This document shows positions 1-11,177 of a stretch of DNA of 64,000 nucleotides, piece after piece. The stretch covers positions 73,229,741-73,293,740 of the forward strand of contig CM041465.1 in the NCBI GenBank assembly GCA_023213395.1. Direction: 5' to 3'. The first letter of the stretch is position 1, and every line of letters begins with the position of its first letter. This DNA is from Cycas panzhihuaensis. Taxonomy: Eukaryota > Cycadophyta. The notes below the pieces were generated by a model. That model was not told the DNA's origin. It saw only the letters and a list, made by a program, of their open reading frames with translations, and searched no databases. A program made the translations under genes and the position numbers.

Positions 1-273
1 CAAGAATTTACGTGGGAAAACCCTTTCAGGAAAAAATCCACCACAAAAGGATCCTTAATGGATCACTTGATTATTTCACAATGAATCGATACAATGATTC
101 TTCGATATTGAATATACAAGGCCTCAAGGCATTTATACTCTCCCAAGAGGTGTCACTTAATTAGGGTTGCGACCCTCCGAATAAATTGCACCTTTTTGGC
201 TTCACACCTTTTCACTTAATTAAACTACATTAACATTAACTACGTATCTTAATAATTAACTGCCACATTAATA
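1..273 (-). repeat. Truncated copia LTR, same family as Copia-E
   Basis: Read on the minus strand, this stretch aligns along its length with the Copia-E LTRs (12940-13294 and 18788-19142). Shared blocks include the ACGTGGGAAAACCCTTTC run near position 11, the CCAAGAGGTGT motif near 145 and the terminal AACTGCCACATTAATA, which corresponds to the start of the E LTR in reverse. It is cut by the window edge, so it may be a solo LTR or one end of a minus-strand element lying to the left. Confidence 0.85.
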
Positions 274-1263
274 ATGTAATTGGGTCTTATTATGATGATT
301 GTTAATCATGTTATAATAGTTTTGACATGTAACAAATGGAATGTATGAGGGGGCCAATAAATTAGGATAGTAGGATAGATTAGGAAACAATAGAGTACAA
401 ACACAATAGGCCGACATACAAAGAAATTAGATTGGGAAGAAGGAATCAAAGACAGTCGATGTTGTAAAGATTTTAGCTAGAAATGGATAGACATGTTCGG
501 GGAACTGAAAAGAGGGTGAAGAACATTTGAGAGAGAAGTACACCATCAAGGGTTGTCTTTGCAATTCATGGTCATGCCCTAACAATCATTAGTTTTACCC
601 AAATAAAGGACTGAATAGACTTTTAATACAAGGTCACCTGTAGTATGTTCAAAAGTTTTTGGGGGAAGGAGATGGCATTTGAGAATTTTGAATTAATTTG
701 ATTGAGTCACTCGACAATTTTGTACTAGGGGAGATGTGTGCTGGCAAGTTTGCACTAAGTTCTAAAGTTGTTTTGAGACTAAAGACCAACTGAAGAAGAG
801 AAATCGCAAGCATGAGTATGTCAATTGCAATCATTATATGGTGATCATGGTCATAGTATCTCCATCGATAACATAGTGACTGCAATCGACAATTATGGTC
901 AACTTGTTCCACTTGTGTTTCTAATGTACTTCTTGTAAACAAATGGTTAGTTATGAGTTAGTTAATAGTCAGTTGGGATATGGTTGGGAAAAAAGAGTAT
1001 AAAAAAGATATTAATGTATAAGTGAGGGGGATATGTTTGGGGGTATGCTTTGGCTATTGAAGTCATTCCTTCTTCTTCATTGTATGCCTCATTGGGTGTT
1101 GGTCTAAAGGCTCTTGAGTTGATGTACTTCGGGGCAGGCCCTTCTCGAGCCAATGTAATCCCCTTTTTGGTAATGAATATGGTTTTGCCTCATATCATGG
1201 TGTAACTTAGTGTTTTTACATGTTAGTATTCCTTTGTGTGTCCCTTCTTATATGGTTGTTCCA
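274..1263. other. Unclassified stretch, possible LTR-like promoter near 930-1190
   Basis: I see no coding similarity on either strand. From about 930 the plus strand has an LTR-like layout: a GAGTATAAAAAAG TATA-type run near 997, then CATTCCTTCTTCTTCATTG and a T-rich tail before the Copia-C coding remnant. No terminal TG/CA pair or partner copy was found, so this is only a suggestion. Confidence 0.25.
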
Positions 1264-1644
1264 CAAATGGTAAGTAGGCACACACAGCCTAATGTTGCAC
1301 TTTAATCGATTAAGATAGACTACAAAGTTGTTGTTGGAACAATCTGGTTGAGACAAATTGAATATTTAGGACTTCATTGGGAGGAAGCAACAAAGTTATA
1401 TTGTTATAATCAGAGTACACTAAAAATTGCCATGAATCCAATATTTCATACACACACCAAACACATTGATGTCAATCATCATTTCATCAAGGAAAAAATC
1501 TAGAATGGAAAAATCAAGTTGATATATAGGCCCTTCGATAAGCAACTAGCAAACATTTTCACCAAACCACTTTCTTGAGAAAATTTTGAAAAATTCAAAT
1601 TTGGTATTGCTTTAAGAGTCAATGATGTAAACATTAAGGGAGGA
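1264..1644 (+). pseudogene. Copia-C RNase H C-terminal remnant
   Basis: Translation with stops gives the end of a copia RNase H: a decayed ALSSTEAEYK-type motif near 1295-1325, then VGTIWLRQ, a degenerate CDNQS motif, the HTHTKHIDVNHHFI block near 1450-1490 and LANIFTKPLS near 1548-1577. A purine-rich tract (AACATTAAGGGAGGA, 1630-1644) follows, as expected before a 3' LTR. Only this C-terminal part remains recognisable. It is the outermost and probably oldest element of this nest because Copia-A lies inside its LTR. Confidence 0.8.
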
Positions 1645-1686
1645 TGTTAGATTTAATATTTATAAAGATGGTATTAGGGTGTAATT
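1645..1686 (+). repeat. Copia-C 3' LTR, first piece
   Basis: It starts with TGTTAG directly after the purine tract at 1630-1644 and runs to the Copia-A insertion point. Removing Copia-A and one TAATT copy joins it to the sequence from 11752, which continues as LTR-like DNA. Confidence 0.7.
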
Positions 1687-1898
1687 TGTTAAAATATTAA
1701 TGTTCTATCCTATGTTTTACCTTGGGGTTTCTTATGTATAATTAAGAATCATGTGTCATGTCCCCTCTTCTATCAAAAAATGACACTTGGCATACATGTA
1801 TAGGGTTTCTCTTCTAAACAAGATGTATTTATATGAGAGAGAAACTCTCGCCCATCATTAATGAAGTACACTTCTTTCCAAATTTTGTCTTTTCAACA
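1687..1898 (+). repeat. Copia-A 5' LTR
   Basis: TG...CA ends and 212 bp, matching 11535-11746 in length. It contains a GTATTTATATGAGAGAG TATA-like run near 1825 that probably marks the promoter. Confidence 0.93.
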
Positions 1899-1910
1899 TG
1901 GTATCAAAGC
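1899..1910 (+). other. Copia-A primer binding site
   Basis: TGGTATCAAAGC directly follows the 5' LTR. It differs at one base from TGGTATCAGAGC, the initiator tRNA-Met complement used by plant copia elements. Confidence 0.9.
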
Positions 1911-2574
1911 AGGATTGTTAGGGCATCTGCATAGAATCCAGAAGAAGGAGAAAATTGACTGAAGAGAAAATTAAAGGACAAGACAATTTGTTTTTTTTTA
2001 AGGAGAGTAATCCCTAAAGACAATGTACAAAACACCTGTACAAATCCGTATGACCTTGTACAGCTAAAATTTGAAGTGGTTAGATTGCAACCAAATTTCA
2101 CCAACTTTGGGTGTTTTGTCAAGTAGAGTCTATTGACCCAAAGGATCAACTACAAATTTGGCTTCTACAAGTAGAAAATCAAAGAAAATCGAGGGCACAA
2201 GTTTGAGACTTCCTCTATTGTTTTTCGTTTCAGTGTCCGAAATTGGTCTTAAAATATTCGTTAAGACATTAACTTTCCATCAAGTATAAATTTACAAAGC
2301 ATTTTTGAGAATTTTTTAAGTTGTAAGCAAAAACTCATTCTAAACCCTAACTTCCACTCTGACTTTTAGGTTATTTTCTAGTCAAACGAAAACTCCAATC
2401 AAAATTCTATCTACAGATTCTAATAGGGGTTTAAGAGATCTTCGTTTTGGGGGTACTTTTGTTGCCATCCATACACCTATACTTTTTCGATACAATCGCA
2501 CAATCATATAGACCTGACCTACAATTGAGAAAAAATTAGGTTTTCTTACAGTTTCTCACCTCTTTTGTTGAAAA
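1911..2574 (+). other. Copia-A untranslated leader
   Basis: Noncoding DNA between the primer site and the gag ATG at 2575. No other feature was recognised. Confidence 0.7.
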
Positions 2575-3412
2575 ATGGCCTCTGTCTACTCATTAAGAGA
2601 CTCAGATAAATTTATTGGAAAAATTATGGTGCTTGGGAAAAAAAAAATGAAGGGTCTTCTAGTTGCTAAAAATGCCTAGGATATTGTCATAGAGAAAGAG
2701 AAAAAACTAGTTGCAATAGACACCGTACAACTTGTCAGTTGGGAGGAAAGAGATAGACGTGCCCATGCAACCATTACATTGTCCATAGGAGATTCTGTTT
2801 TGACTCATTTGTAGAAGCTTGGAAGATTCTTGCTACCATGTATAGTCAAAAGAATGAAGCCCAGATAATTACCCTTAGAGAACAATTGTACCAACTGCAT
2901 CTAAGAGAGGGTGAACAAGTCTCTGACTTCATTACCAAAGTGGTAGAAGTTAAAGACAATCTAACATCTATTGGTGAGCCTGTATTAGACGTAGAGATTG
3001 TTCACCTCATTCTTGACAAGCTACCAAAGTCATTTGACAATCTTGTAAGTACTCTCACTGTGGGAGGACAAGCTAGTACCATATCATTTGACACTCTTTA
3101 TGGACATCTTCTCCAACAGGAGCAAAGAATACGAAGATATGATGAAAAAATTAAAATTGAAGAAGCATTCCTTTCAAGACTAAGAATTGGATAATGAGAC
3201 TTTAACAAAGGAAGATCAACATATATAAGAGGAAGTAGAGGGAGATTCAACCAAGGAAGATCGAGTTGTTAGAGGAAGGTCAACAAACAACCAAGTATGT
3301 TATCATCGTGGGAGACCAAGACATTTTGTTATTGATTGTAGATCAGTTGAAACTTATCCCTGTTATTACCATGGAAATTTTGGACATCTCTCAAGTAGTT
3401 GTCTATACAGAT
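2575..3412 (+). pseudogene. Copia-A gag (nucleocapsid) pseudogene
   Basis: The ATG at 2575 opens a copia gag with an N-terminal MASVYSLRDSDKF segment. A stop near 2680 and a frameshift near 2812-2838 break it; the second frame (2838-3194) carries the conserved gag core with LREQLYQLHLREGEQVSDF and LDKLPKSFDNLVSTL. Two nucleocapsid zinc knuckles follow at 3298-3403, but each has lost its second cysteine (CYHR and CYYH in place of CxxC). The product would coat the element RNA in virus-like particles; this copy cannot. Confidence 0.85.
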
Positions 3413-3529
3413 GAGTAAAGATCTCTAAGGGAAAGCAAGTTGAAGGCAACTACATCAGTCAACAATTTAAAGATGAGGAAAAACAAATTGCATTTATCAC
3501 CACATTAGCCTCTTGCATTTGAAATAATA

Positions 3530-4935
3530 AAGATTGGTTCATAGACTCTAGAGCTTCAAATCATATGACAAGAAGAGAAGACTAGTTTGAGACTCTTCAT
3601 CCATATTCCACAAACAAAATTGTTGAACTTGAAGATAACTTTTCTTTGTGAATAAAAGGCAAAGGAACCATTGAAGTAAAAATCAATAAAGAAATAAAAA
3701 AGATTGCTAATGTCTTATTTGTCCCAGGATTAAAGAAAAATCTTCTTTCTGTATCTCAATTAAGAAAGAAAAAACTTTGAATCATCTTTGATGAAGATGA
3801 AAAATGTTACATTTATGATATGAAAAAATGTGGTGTTATAATTTCAGAAGGGATAGAGATTGATAATCTCTATAAATTAGTCTCTACTCTCATCCTATCT
3901 TCTTCTATAAAATCTTTTGTTATTCACAACATTAATAATGAAATCTGGCATTTCCGATATGGACATATTACAAATGATAGGTTAAAAATGCTTAAAGGAT
4001 TTAACATGGTTGATGAATTAACTGATGATATTGCAATAAGTTCTTTTGTTTGCAAAGGTTGTGTGATGGGTAAGCAACACAGGTCTCCGTATCAAGAAAA
4101 CAACTAGAGCGCACGAGAAAGATTAGAGTTGGTTAATAGTGATATATGTGAACCAATTACACCAAATTCTGTTAACAACGCCAGGTATTTCCTTACTTTT
4201 ATAGATGACTTCAATAGGAAAACCTGTATGCTTTTCATCTTCAGCAAGTTAGAAGCCTTTAATTGTTTTAAAGAATTCAAAGCTCAAGTTAAATTAAAAA
4301 GCAAGCACAAAATCAAAGCCTTTAGAATAGATGGAGGAAAATATGTCTCAAATAATTTTTTTAATTTCTACAAAACACATGGCATTTGTAAACAGCTTAC
4401 TACTCCTTATACTCCATAGTCTAAAGGAGTAGCTAAAAGATTAAATAGAACTATAACAGAAATGGCCAAATGTATGCTAAAGAAAAAAGGAGTATCTAAT
4501 GCATTTTGGGTTGAAGTTGTTAATACAATTGTCTATCTTATAAATAGAAGCCCAACAAAAAGTCTTGATGAACTTACTCCAAAAGAAGCATGGTTAGGTA
4601 GAAAATCTTATGTAAGTCATCTTAGAGTTTTTGGAAGCACTACTTATGTACAAATTCCTGGTCAAAAAAGGACTAAATTAAATAACAAAAGCATTAAATA
4701 TGTTATGATTGGATATAGTAACAAGTCTAAAGCTTACCAATGCATAAATCCAAAGACTAATAATATCTATGTTAGCAGAGATGTCACATTTGATAAAACA
4801 ACTTCAATAAAAAATGATCACATATGCACCTCAAAAAGCAAAATAATCGAAGAAGAAATTGTGGAGATTCCTAACAAAGAAGTTGTAACTCAAGAAGAAG
4901 TTGTATCTCATGAAGAAACAAGAAACTGGAGCTAA
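3530..4935 (+). pseudogene. Copia-A protease and integrase pseudogene
   Basis: The aspartic protease motif is at 3544-3555 and reads DSRA instead of DSGA, losing the active-site glycine. The GAG_pre-integrase zinc domain follows (WHFRYGHIT near 3948, VCKGCVMGKQH near 4050). The integrase core begins at about 4117 (ELVNSDICEP, then LTFIDDFNRK) and shows FRIDGGKYVS near 4320, where the usual Asn of the DNGGEY-type block is lost. The C-terminal part ends near 4935. A stop near 4420 and several others interrupt the frame. The normal function is polyprotein cleavage and insertion of the cDNA. Confidence 0.88.
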
Positions 4936-5134
4936 AGAATAGGAAAATGATTCTTTAGGACAAACTATGCAACCCAAAAAAAAGACTGCCTAAGTGATGC
5001 TTAAAAATTATGGAAGAGTCAAAAGGAGATATTTTTGAACAAAGAATAAGATCTCAAAGACATTAGCCTTAATATGTTCAATTTAACCTTAGAACTATGA
5101 AGAAGCCTATAAAAGGGCAGAATGGTTAAAAGCC

Positions 5135-6252
5135 ATGAATAAGGAAATGCTCTCCATAAAACAAAATAGTACTTGGAAACTAGTCCCTCCTCCTAAAGGT
5201 AAACCTATTGTGGGCTGCAAATGGGTATACAAAATCAAAGAAAAGTTTGATGGCAAGATTGAAAATTTTAAAACCAGGCTAGTAGCAAAAGGATGTACTC
5301 AGACTGTAGGCATTGACTATGAAGAGACATTTGCTCCAGTAACAAAAATGATAAACATTTCAATGGTTACAACTATGGCAACACGATATGTGCAGCTTGA
5401 TGTAAAAACTGCCTTTTTAGATGGCAATATGAATGAAGAAATTTACATGGAGCAACCTTTGTGATATACAAAAAAAGGAAAAGAGCATCTAGTCTATAAA
5501 TTGAAAAAGGCTTTGTACGGCTTAAAGCAAGTACCATGGGCTTAGTATGCAATGTTAGATCATCATGTAAGAGAAAAAGTATTCAACTGGTGTGACTCTG
5601 ATCCAAGTCTTTATATTAAGAAACAAAAAGAAGGTTTGATTACCATAATTGATGTGTATGTAGATGATATGGTTATTATAGGTAATGACCATGAAACAAT
5701 CTAATGGTGATAACATAGATAAAAAATATTTTTGAAATGATTGATATGGGCCCACTTCATTACTATCTTGGTATTGAATAAATCAAGCAACAAATGCCAT
5801 CTTCATCTCACAGTCAAAGTATGTCAGAATCTTCTCAAAAGACTCAATATGGAAGATTGTAATCCCTATGCCACACCTATGAAAACAGGATGCATTTTGA
5901 CAACTGATGAAAACAGTCAACAAGTGAGTGAAACACTTTTTAGATAGTTGGTTGGAAGTCTCATTCACATAACAACAACCAAACCAAACATATCATTTCC
6001 TATAAAAAATGTTTCCAGATACATGCATGACCCTAAGATTACTCATTGCAATGCTACTAAAAGAACCAAAGGTACATTAGATCTTGGATCGAAATACACT
6101 AAGGTAAACAAATTAGGATTAATTAGGTACAATGACTCAGACTGGGCAAGTGAAGGACAAGAAAGAAAGTCTATGTTAGGATATTGTTTCAATCTAGGAA
6201 CGGCCATGACATCTTGGAGCAACAAGAAACAACCAACTATGGCATTCTTATC
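5135..6252 (+). pseudogene. Copia-A reverse transcriptase and start of RNase H
   Basis: A copia RVT_2 domain begins near 5135 (STWKLVPPPKGKPIVGCKWVYK), continues with LVAKGCTQTVGIDYEETFAPV and QLDVKTAFLDG, and keeps the catalytic YVDD intact at 5657-5668. Stops near 5461, 5543 and 5702 and a frameshift near 5740-5780 break the frame. From 5948 the RNase H connection region is visible (VSRYMHDP, NDSDWASEGQERKS, MTSWSNKKQPTMAF). The reading is cut at 6252 by Copia-B, inside the conserved ALSSTEAEY motif. Confidence 0.88.
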
Positions 6253-6468
6253 TGTTAAATTCTACTTCCACAATGATGAGAGGAAAAGAATATTTCGTCT
6301 TCCATTATGAGAGGAATCCCTCTTTTTATACATTAGGTTTTGTAACCGTTACGTGGTTTATTGCAACCAATCATTTACATTAAGTACAATGAGGGTTTAA
6401 TAACATTACCCCCTTTCTCTTAATGATCCTATCCTAAGAGTCATAACATAAGACATTATTCTCTAACA
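6253..6468 (-). repeat. Copia-B 3' LTR
   Basis: 216 bp, adjoining the polypurine tract of a minus-strand element on its right. Compared with the other LTR it keeps more C/G; most differences are C-to-T or G-to-A changes in the right copy. Confidence 0.93.
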
Positions 6469-7249
6469 CCCTCTCTCAATGTTTTATCTCTTTTAGTCCA
6501 TTTTTTTCTCTAAGTAATTGAAACTTGTCTCTACCAAGAGATTTTATCATAATATCTGCCACTTGGTTTGTTGTGAGGCAGTATACTAGATCAACCTCTT
6601 TATTTTGCACTTTTTTCCAAATGAAGTGATGCTGCATTTCTATATGTTTTGTTCGTGCATACAAAATGGGATTTTTGGCCAACTTTATTGCACTTTGACT
6701 ATCGCATAGTAAGGTAGTTGGTCCTTTTTCCTATTGGTTCATGTCCATTAGCAATTGTTTGAGCCAAAGTGCTTCACACGTTGCATTAAGTACCAAATTG
6801 TACCCTGCTTCAATTGATGAAAGTGCAACAATTGGCTATTTTTTGCCACACTAGGAAATGACAGTTGAGCCCAAGAAGAAGTAGTGTTCGCTGGTAGATC
6901 TTCTGTCTCCTTTGTCTCCAACCTAGTCAAAGTCGCAATATCCAAGCAATTGTGTTGATTTCTCTTTGGTGAATACTAGTTTAAGATCTATAGTTTCTTT
7001 TAGGTATCAAAGTATCCTTTTGGCTGCTTTCCAATGTCTTATCCTTGGTTCTTGCATGTATCTGGATACCAATCCTAGTAAATGTGAAACATCAAGGCTT
7101 GTGGCAGTTAAATAGATTAGGCTTTCAATTAACTGCCTATAGAGAGTGCTGTTGACAGTAGATTCACCTTCATCTGGGACTAGATTGCAATTTACCTCCA
7201 TAGGGGTTGCACAACCATTGCAATTCTCCATTTGAAATTTGATAAGCAA
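6469..7249 (-). pseudogene. Copia-B RNase H pseudogene
   Basis: From about 7249 the minus strand encodes FQMENCNGCATPMEVNC, LIESLIYLTATSLDVSH and VSRYMQEPRIRHWKAAKRIL; the RNase H part includes a decayed catalytic region around 6800-6940 and ends with ARTKHIEMQHHFIW (near 6640) and QVADIMIKSLGRDKFQLL. Several frameshifts. The reading ends next to the polypurine tract before the 3' LTR. Confidence 0.85.
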
Positions 7250-7920
7250 ATCTTTGATGTATTTACTTTATGACAATGTGATGGAGTTTTCGTTTTGCTC
7301 AACTTCTATTCCTAGATAATAACTCAAGGAACCCAAATCCATCATTTCAAAGTCCCTTTCCAATTGGCTTTTTATATCTGAGATGGATGTGGTGTCATCT
7401 CCTGTGAGTATCATATCATCAACATAAACAACAATGATTGATATTTTTCCACCGTTTCTTTTTATATAAAGACTAGAATCAGAATTGCACCTGTGAAAGC
7501 CATTTTGAGACAAATGTTTGTCTAGCTTAGCATACTAGGCTCTAGGAGCCTGTTTCAATCCATACAGAATCTTCTTCAGTTTGCATACTAGATGTTCTTG
7601 TCCCTGCCTGACATAGCCTTCTGGTTGTCGCATATAAACTTCTTTCTCTAGGTCTCCATTTAAGAAGGCACTTTCGACATCCAATTAGTAAATCTTCCAA
7701 TTGTTTTGTGCTGCTAGTGCAATTACTGTTCGCACAACATTTAGCTTGGCCACAAGGGAGAAAGTTTCATCAAAATCAATTCCAGTTGTCTGAGTGTATC
7801 CTTTTGCTACAAGTCTTGCTTTAAATTTTTCTATTTTGCCACCAGCTCCTTCTTTTACCTTGTACACACATTTGCAATTGATGATTGGTTTATTCAGTGG
7901 TAGGTCCACTAGATCTCAAG
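7250..7920 (-). pseudogene. Copia-B reverse transcriptase pseudogene
   Basis: RVT_2 domain on the minus strand: [21 protein letters not shown] near 7900, [20 protein letters not shown] near 7800, then a stop near 7685 and, in another frame, the intact catalytic YVDD at 7415-7426 within IIVVYVDDMILTGDD. The segment LGSLSYYLGIEVEQNE follows near 7310. At least one stop and one frameshift are present. Confidence 0.88.
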
Positions 7921-8328
7921 TTTGAATTTTGGCAATGGCATCCATTTCTGCATCCATTACTGACCTCCACTTAGCATATTCATTTGCTTCTTCAAATGAC
8001 TGAGGTTCTATTCTACTAAGAAGAGCTTGATGATGCTCACTCCTAGTTCTGTGTGTAAGTACATCTCCTTTTCCATCTTCTATTGTTTTGATGTACCATT
8101 TTGGTACTTTCTTCTCCCTTTTTGGTGCTTCAACAATTGTCTCTTCTAATGATTGTTCTTTTTCAATGAGAGGAGCGGACTCTAATTCTTCTAAGTCAAT
8201 TTCTATTGTTACTATGGATTATTCATCAAGAGATTCCTTTTGAGGCTCAACCTTCAATATTTCTTCCCTTGTTTAGACCGAAGACTTGACTTCAATTGGA
8301 ATTTCTTCATTGAAGACTACATCTCTAC

Positions 8329-9330
8329 TTACATAGATTTTATTGGTCTTGGGTTGTACCCTTTTGAATTTTTGTTATAACCAATCATAATGCACTTTGA
8401 ATCAAATTTTGTTCTATTTTTATCTGGTATGTGAACAAAGGCTTGGCTACCAAAGATTTTCAAGTTACTTACATCAAGTTTTCTTCCAATCCATTCTTCT
8501 TCTAGAGTAGTCTGTTGCAATGCTGTGGTTGGACATTGATTAATCAGGTAGCATGATGTACTTAGTGCTTTAGTCCAATAAGTTTTTGAAATTTGTTTGT
8601 CGTGAATCATGTTGCGTGCCATTTCCATAATGGTCCTGTTTTTTCATTCTGCGGCCCCGTTGGACTGAGCTGTGTAGGGAGTTGTAAGCTATCTTCGTAT
8701 GCCTTTGGTTTTGCAATAGTCCATGAACTCTTTCGAAATATATTCACCACCATTATCAAATCTAAGACATTTAATTTTACAGCCTGACCCTAGTTCTACT
8801 TTAGCCTTAAATTCTTTAAATACATCAAATACAATTGACTTGTTATGAATAAAATATACCCACACCTTTCTAATGAAATCGTCAATGAACATCAGGAAGT
8901 ATCTAGAGCCATTTATGGAAAGTGGTGTTAAAGGACCACATAAGTCTGTGTGTACTAACTCTAGCTTTTGTTGTACATGCCATTCACTCATTTTGAATGG
9001 AAACGATATTGTTTTCCAAACTGACAACCTTTGCAAACAAAATGTTCTGTTAAAATAGAAGGGAGCCCATTAACTATATTGTTTTTTTCCAACATTTCTA
9101 ATTTATCCAGAGGGAGATGCCCATACTTCAAATGCCACACTTTATTATCATTCGAATTTACAGCAAAAAATGCTTTTACATCATTTGAATCAATAGGAAC
9201 AAACAACAATTTATAGAGATCATTATACTTGACCCCTTTGGCAATGACAACACCGCCATTGTTCATGTCCAGTACATAACACATGCCTTTTTCATCAAAT
9301 ATAGTTCTCAAATTTTTGTTGCTCTTTGTT
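8329..9330 (-). pseudogene. Copia-B pre-integrase and integrase pseudogene
   Basis: On the minus strand the segment begins at a point equivalent to the end of the protease linker (IFDEKGMCYVLDMNN near 9300). It continues with the zinc-binding pre-integrase domain (VWHLKYGHLPLDKLEML, FVCKGCQFGKQ) and the integrase core: ELVHTDLCGPL, MFIDDFIRKVWVYF and LRFDNGGEYISKEF are well conserved. Downstream a frameshift leads to EMARNMIHDKQISKTYW and WIGRKLDVSNLKIFG (8329-8628). Loss of the upstream protease means no self-processing even if repaired. Confidence 0.88.
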
Positions 9331-9379
9331 GTAGTTCCTAATAGGTCTCTTCCCTCTCTAGATCTCAGCTCTTCGTTGA

Positions 9380-10215
9380 GGACATTGATATGGGTAGTGT
9401 CCTGATTGCCCACAACTATAACAAACATCAAATGCATGGCATTGGCTTGAAAAGTGTTTGGACTTACCGCAGTTAGAGCAAACTTGAGCATCCCTTGGCA
9501 GATACATCCGACCACGTCCTCTATTTTTTGACCATCTTCCACGTGGTGTAGGCTTGGGATCCGATGTCCGTCCTCTGCCTCTGAATCGACCTCATCCCCT
9601 GGAGCTTCCTATGTTTAGCTTTGTCACAAAGGCATCTTCCAATCCTGTGGTGTCTTCATATTTTTTATTTCTTTGTTCCTGTCTCAATAACATTCCTGTC
9701 AATTCATCAAGAGTCAATTCTTCTATTAAGCCAGTATTGGTTATGGTGTTGATGGTTACATCAAAGGCTTTTGGGAATTTCCCTGCTACCATTTCTACTA
9801 TTTCCCTTTCGAAAATGTCAGTCCTGGTGCTCAAGAGGTCTTCCCAAATTGTAGTAACTTTATGAATAAAATCAGTTACTGTTTCCATTTCTTTCATGAC
9901 CAATTTGAATAGATCCTCTTTCAAGGTTATAAACCTGGCTCTGTTCTTTTGAGCATATAGATTTTCAAATGTCTTCCAAATTTGAGAACAGGAATTCGAT
10001 TTGTCAGTCTTTATCAGAAGATGATCTGAAACTTACATTTTTAAGGTTATTATTCCAAGATTGTTTCTCTCTTTCCAATTTTTCTGGGCATCTCCTTCAG
10101 TTCCAAGCATTTTCTCCTCACTAATGGTTATCTCCTAGGAATTTTTCGCATGTAGGAGGGCTTCCATTTTAATCCTCCAGATATGGTAGTTGTTTCTAGT
10201 TAGTCTATCTACATC
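9380..10215 (-). pseudogene. Copia-B gag with two intact zinc knuckles
   Basis: Minus-strand translation shows the gag N-terminus near 10215 (LTRNNYHIWRIKMEALLHAK), then LKEDLFKLVMKEMETVTDF and KFPKAFDVTINTITNTG (9592-9924) and LLRQEQRNKKYED. Two CCHC knuckles lie at 9380-9482: CSNCGKSKHFSSQC and CYSCGQSGHYPYQC, all eight ligands present. Stops and a frameshift between gag core and knuckles break the reading. Tandem intact knuckles contrast with the damaged ones in Copia-A. Confidence 0.87.
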
Positions 10216-10949
10216 ATGAGGCCCAAAACATAGGAGGCCATGATTGTACAATAGAAAACAAGATTCTATTTCAGAAGATAGACCTAAGAGGACTGGTCTG
10301 TATGACTGTATAGAGATCTATACGGAATTCCATACAGAATCAAAGTTGTACGAACGAAACAAAAAATGGACTCAAATCAAAGAACACTTAAATGGGTGTC
10401 TGAATCTACAATTTTTTTTTTGAAATCTGTTCTGGTCTGAGAGAAAAAGAGGAATGAACCTCTGAGTCCGCACAGCTAGGTTTTGAGAAAAAACGTTGAA
10501 ATTTTATGAAAAACTGAGAGAAACTCTGCAAAATGGCACTTAATGTCTTCGAAATAAGTGGAGAAAGGGATTGCAATAAATATTACCCGGATTTCAAGTG
10601 ATTTTCCTCTAAAAATTTGAGAGAATTGCCTCCAATCCCATGCGCCTGAAAAAGTCGACAAAACCCCCTCGAGATGAACTCAAATCAAGTCAATGTAGAA
10701 GGAAAAAATGATGAGGAGATCGAGATCTGCAATCTGAGTATGTTTGGTGCAATTTTGAGAACTTCAACTTTTAATGTCCGTACGACTGTATGGTTAAGTA
10801 CACTTGCAGAGAAAAAATTATCCTCCTTCAACTTGCTTTGATTGATGCCTGTACTCATTGAATAACTTAACCTCCTTCAACTCACTTGATTAATGCTCCT
10901 TTGATTTTCTACAATTAAAGTCTTTACAGACAGATAGGCTCGATAACCC
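10216..10949 (-). other. Copia-B untranslated leader
   Basis: Noncoding stretch between primer site and gag. No other feature recognised. Confidence 0.6.
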
Positions 10950-10961
10950 GCTCTCATACCA
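10950..10961 (-). other. Copia-B primer binding site
   Basis: The reverse complement reads TGGTATGAGAGC and abuts the 5' LTR. One base differs from the usual initiator tRNA-Met site. Confidence 0.88.
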
Positions 10962-11177
10962 TGTTAAATTCTAATTCCACAATGATGAGAGGAAAAGAAT
11001 ATTTCATCTTCCATTATGAGAGGAATCCCTCTTTTTATACATTAGGTTTTGTAACTATTATGTGGTTTATTGTAATCAATCATTTACATTAAGTACAATG
11101 AGGGTTTAATAACATTACCCCCTTTCTCTTAATGATCCTATCCTAAAAGTCCTATGATAAAACATTATTCTCTAACA
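10962..11177 (-). repeat. Copia-B 5' LTR
   Basis: 216-bp partner of 6253-6468, preceded on its left by the primer site, so it is the 5' LTR of a minus-strand element. Confidence 0.93.

Larger units (their letters stand above)
6253..11177 (-). mobile_element. Copia-B, Ty1/copia element nested in Copia-A, protease region missing
   Basis: Two 216-bp LTRs (6253-6468 and 10962-11177) start TGTTAAATTCTA and end TTCTCTAACA, with a perfect TTATC duplication (6248-6252, 11178-11182). The minus-strand primer site GCTCTCATACCA lies at 10950-10961, and the purine tract lies right of the left LTR (CCCTCTCTCAATG). LTRs differ at about 12 of 216 positions (about 6%), younger than the host Copia-A. Domain order on the minus strand is gag, two zinc knuckles, pre-integrase domain, integrase, RT, RNase H. 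The protease segment between knuckles and pre-integrase domain is not present. Confidence 0.95.

Noticed and set aside
649-942. 97-codon minus-strand frame
   Set aside because: No family resemblance, and it lies in unclassified repeat-flanking DNA.
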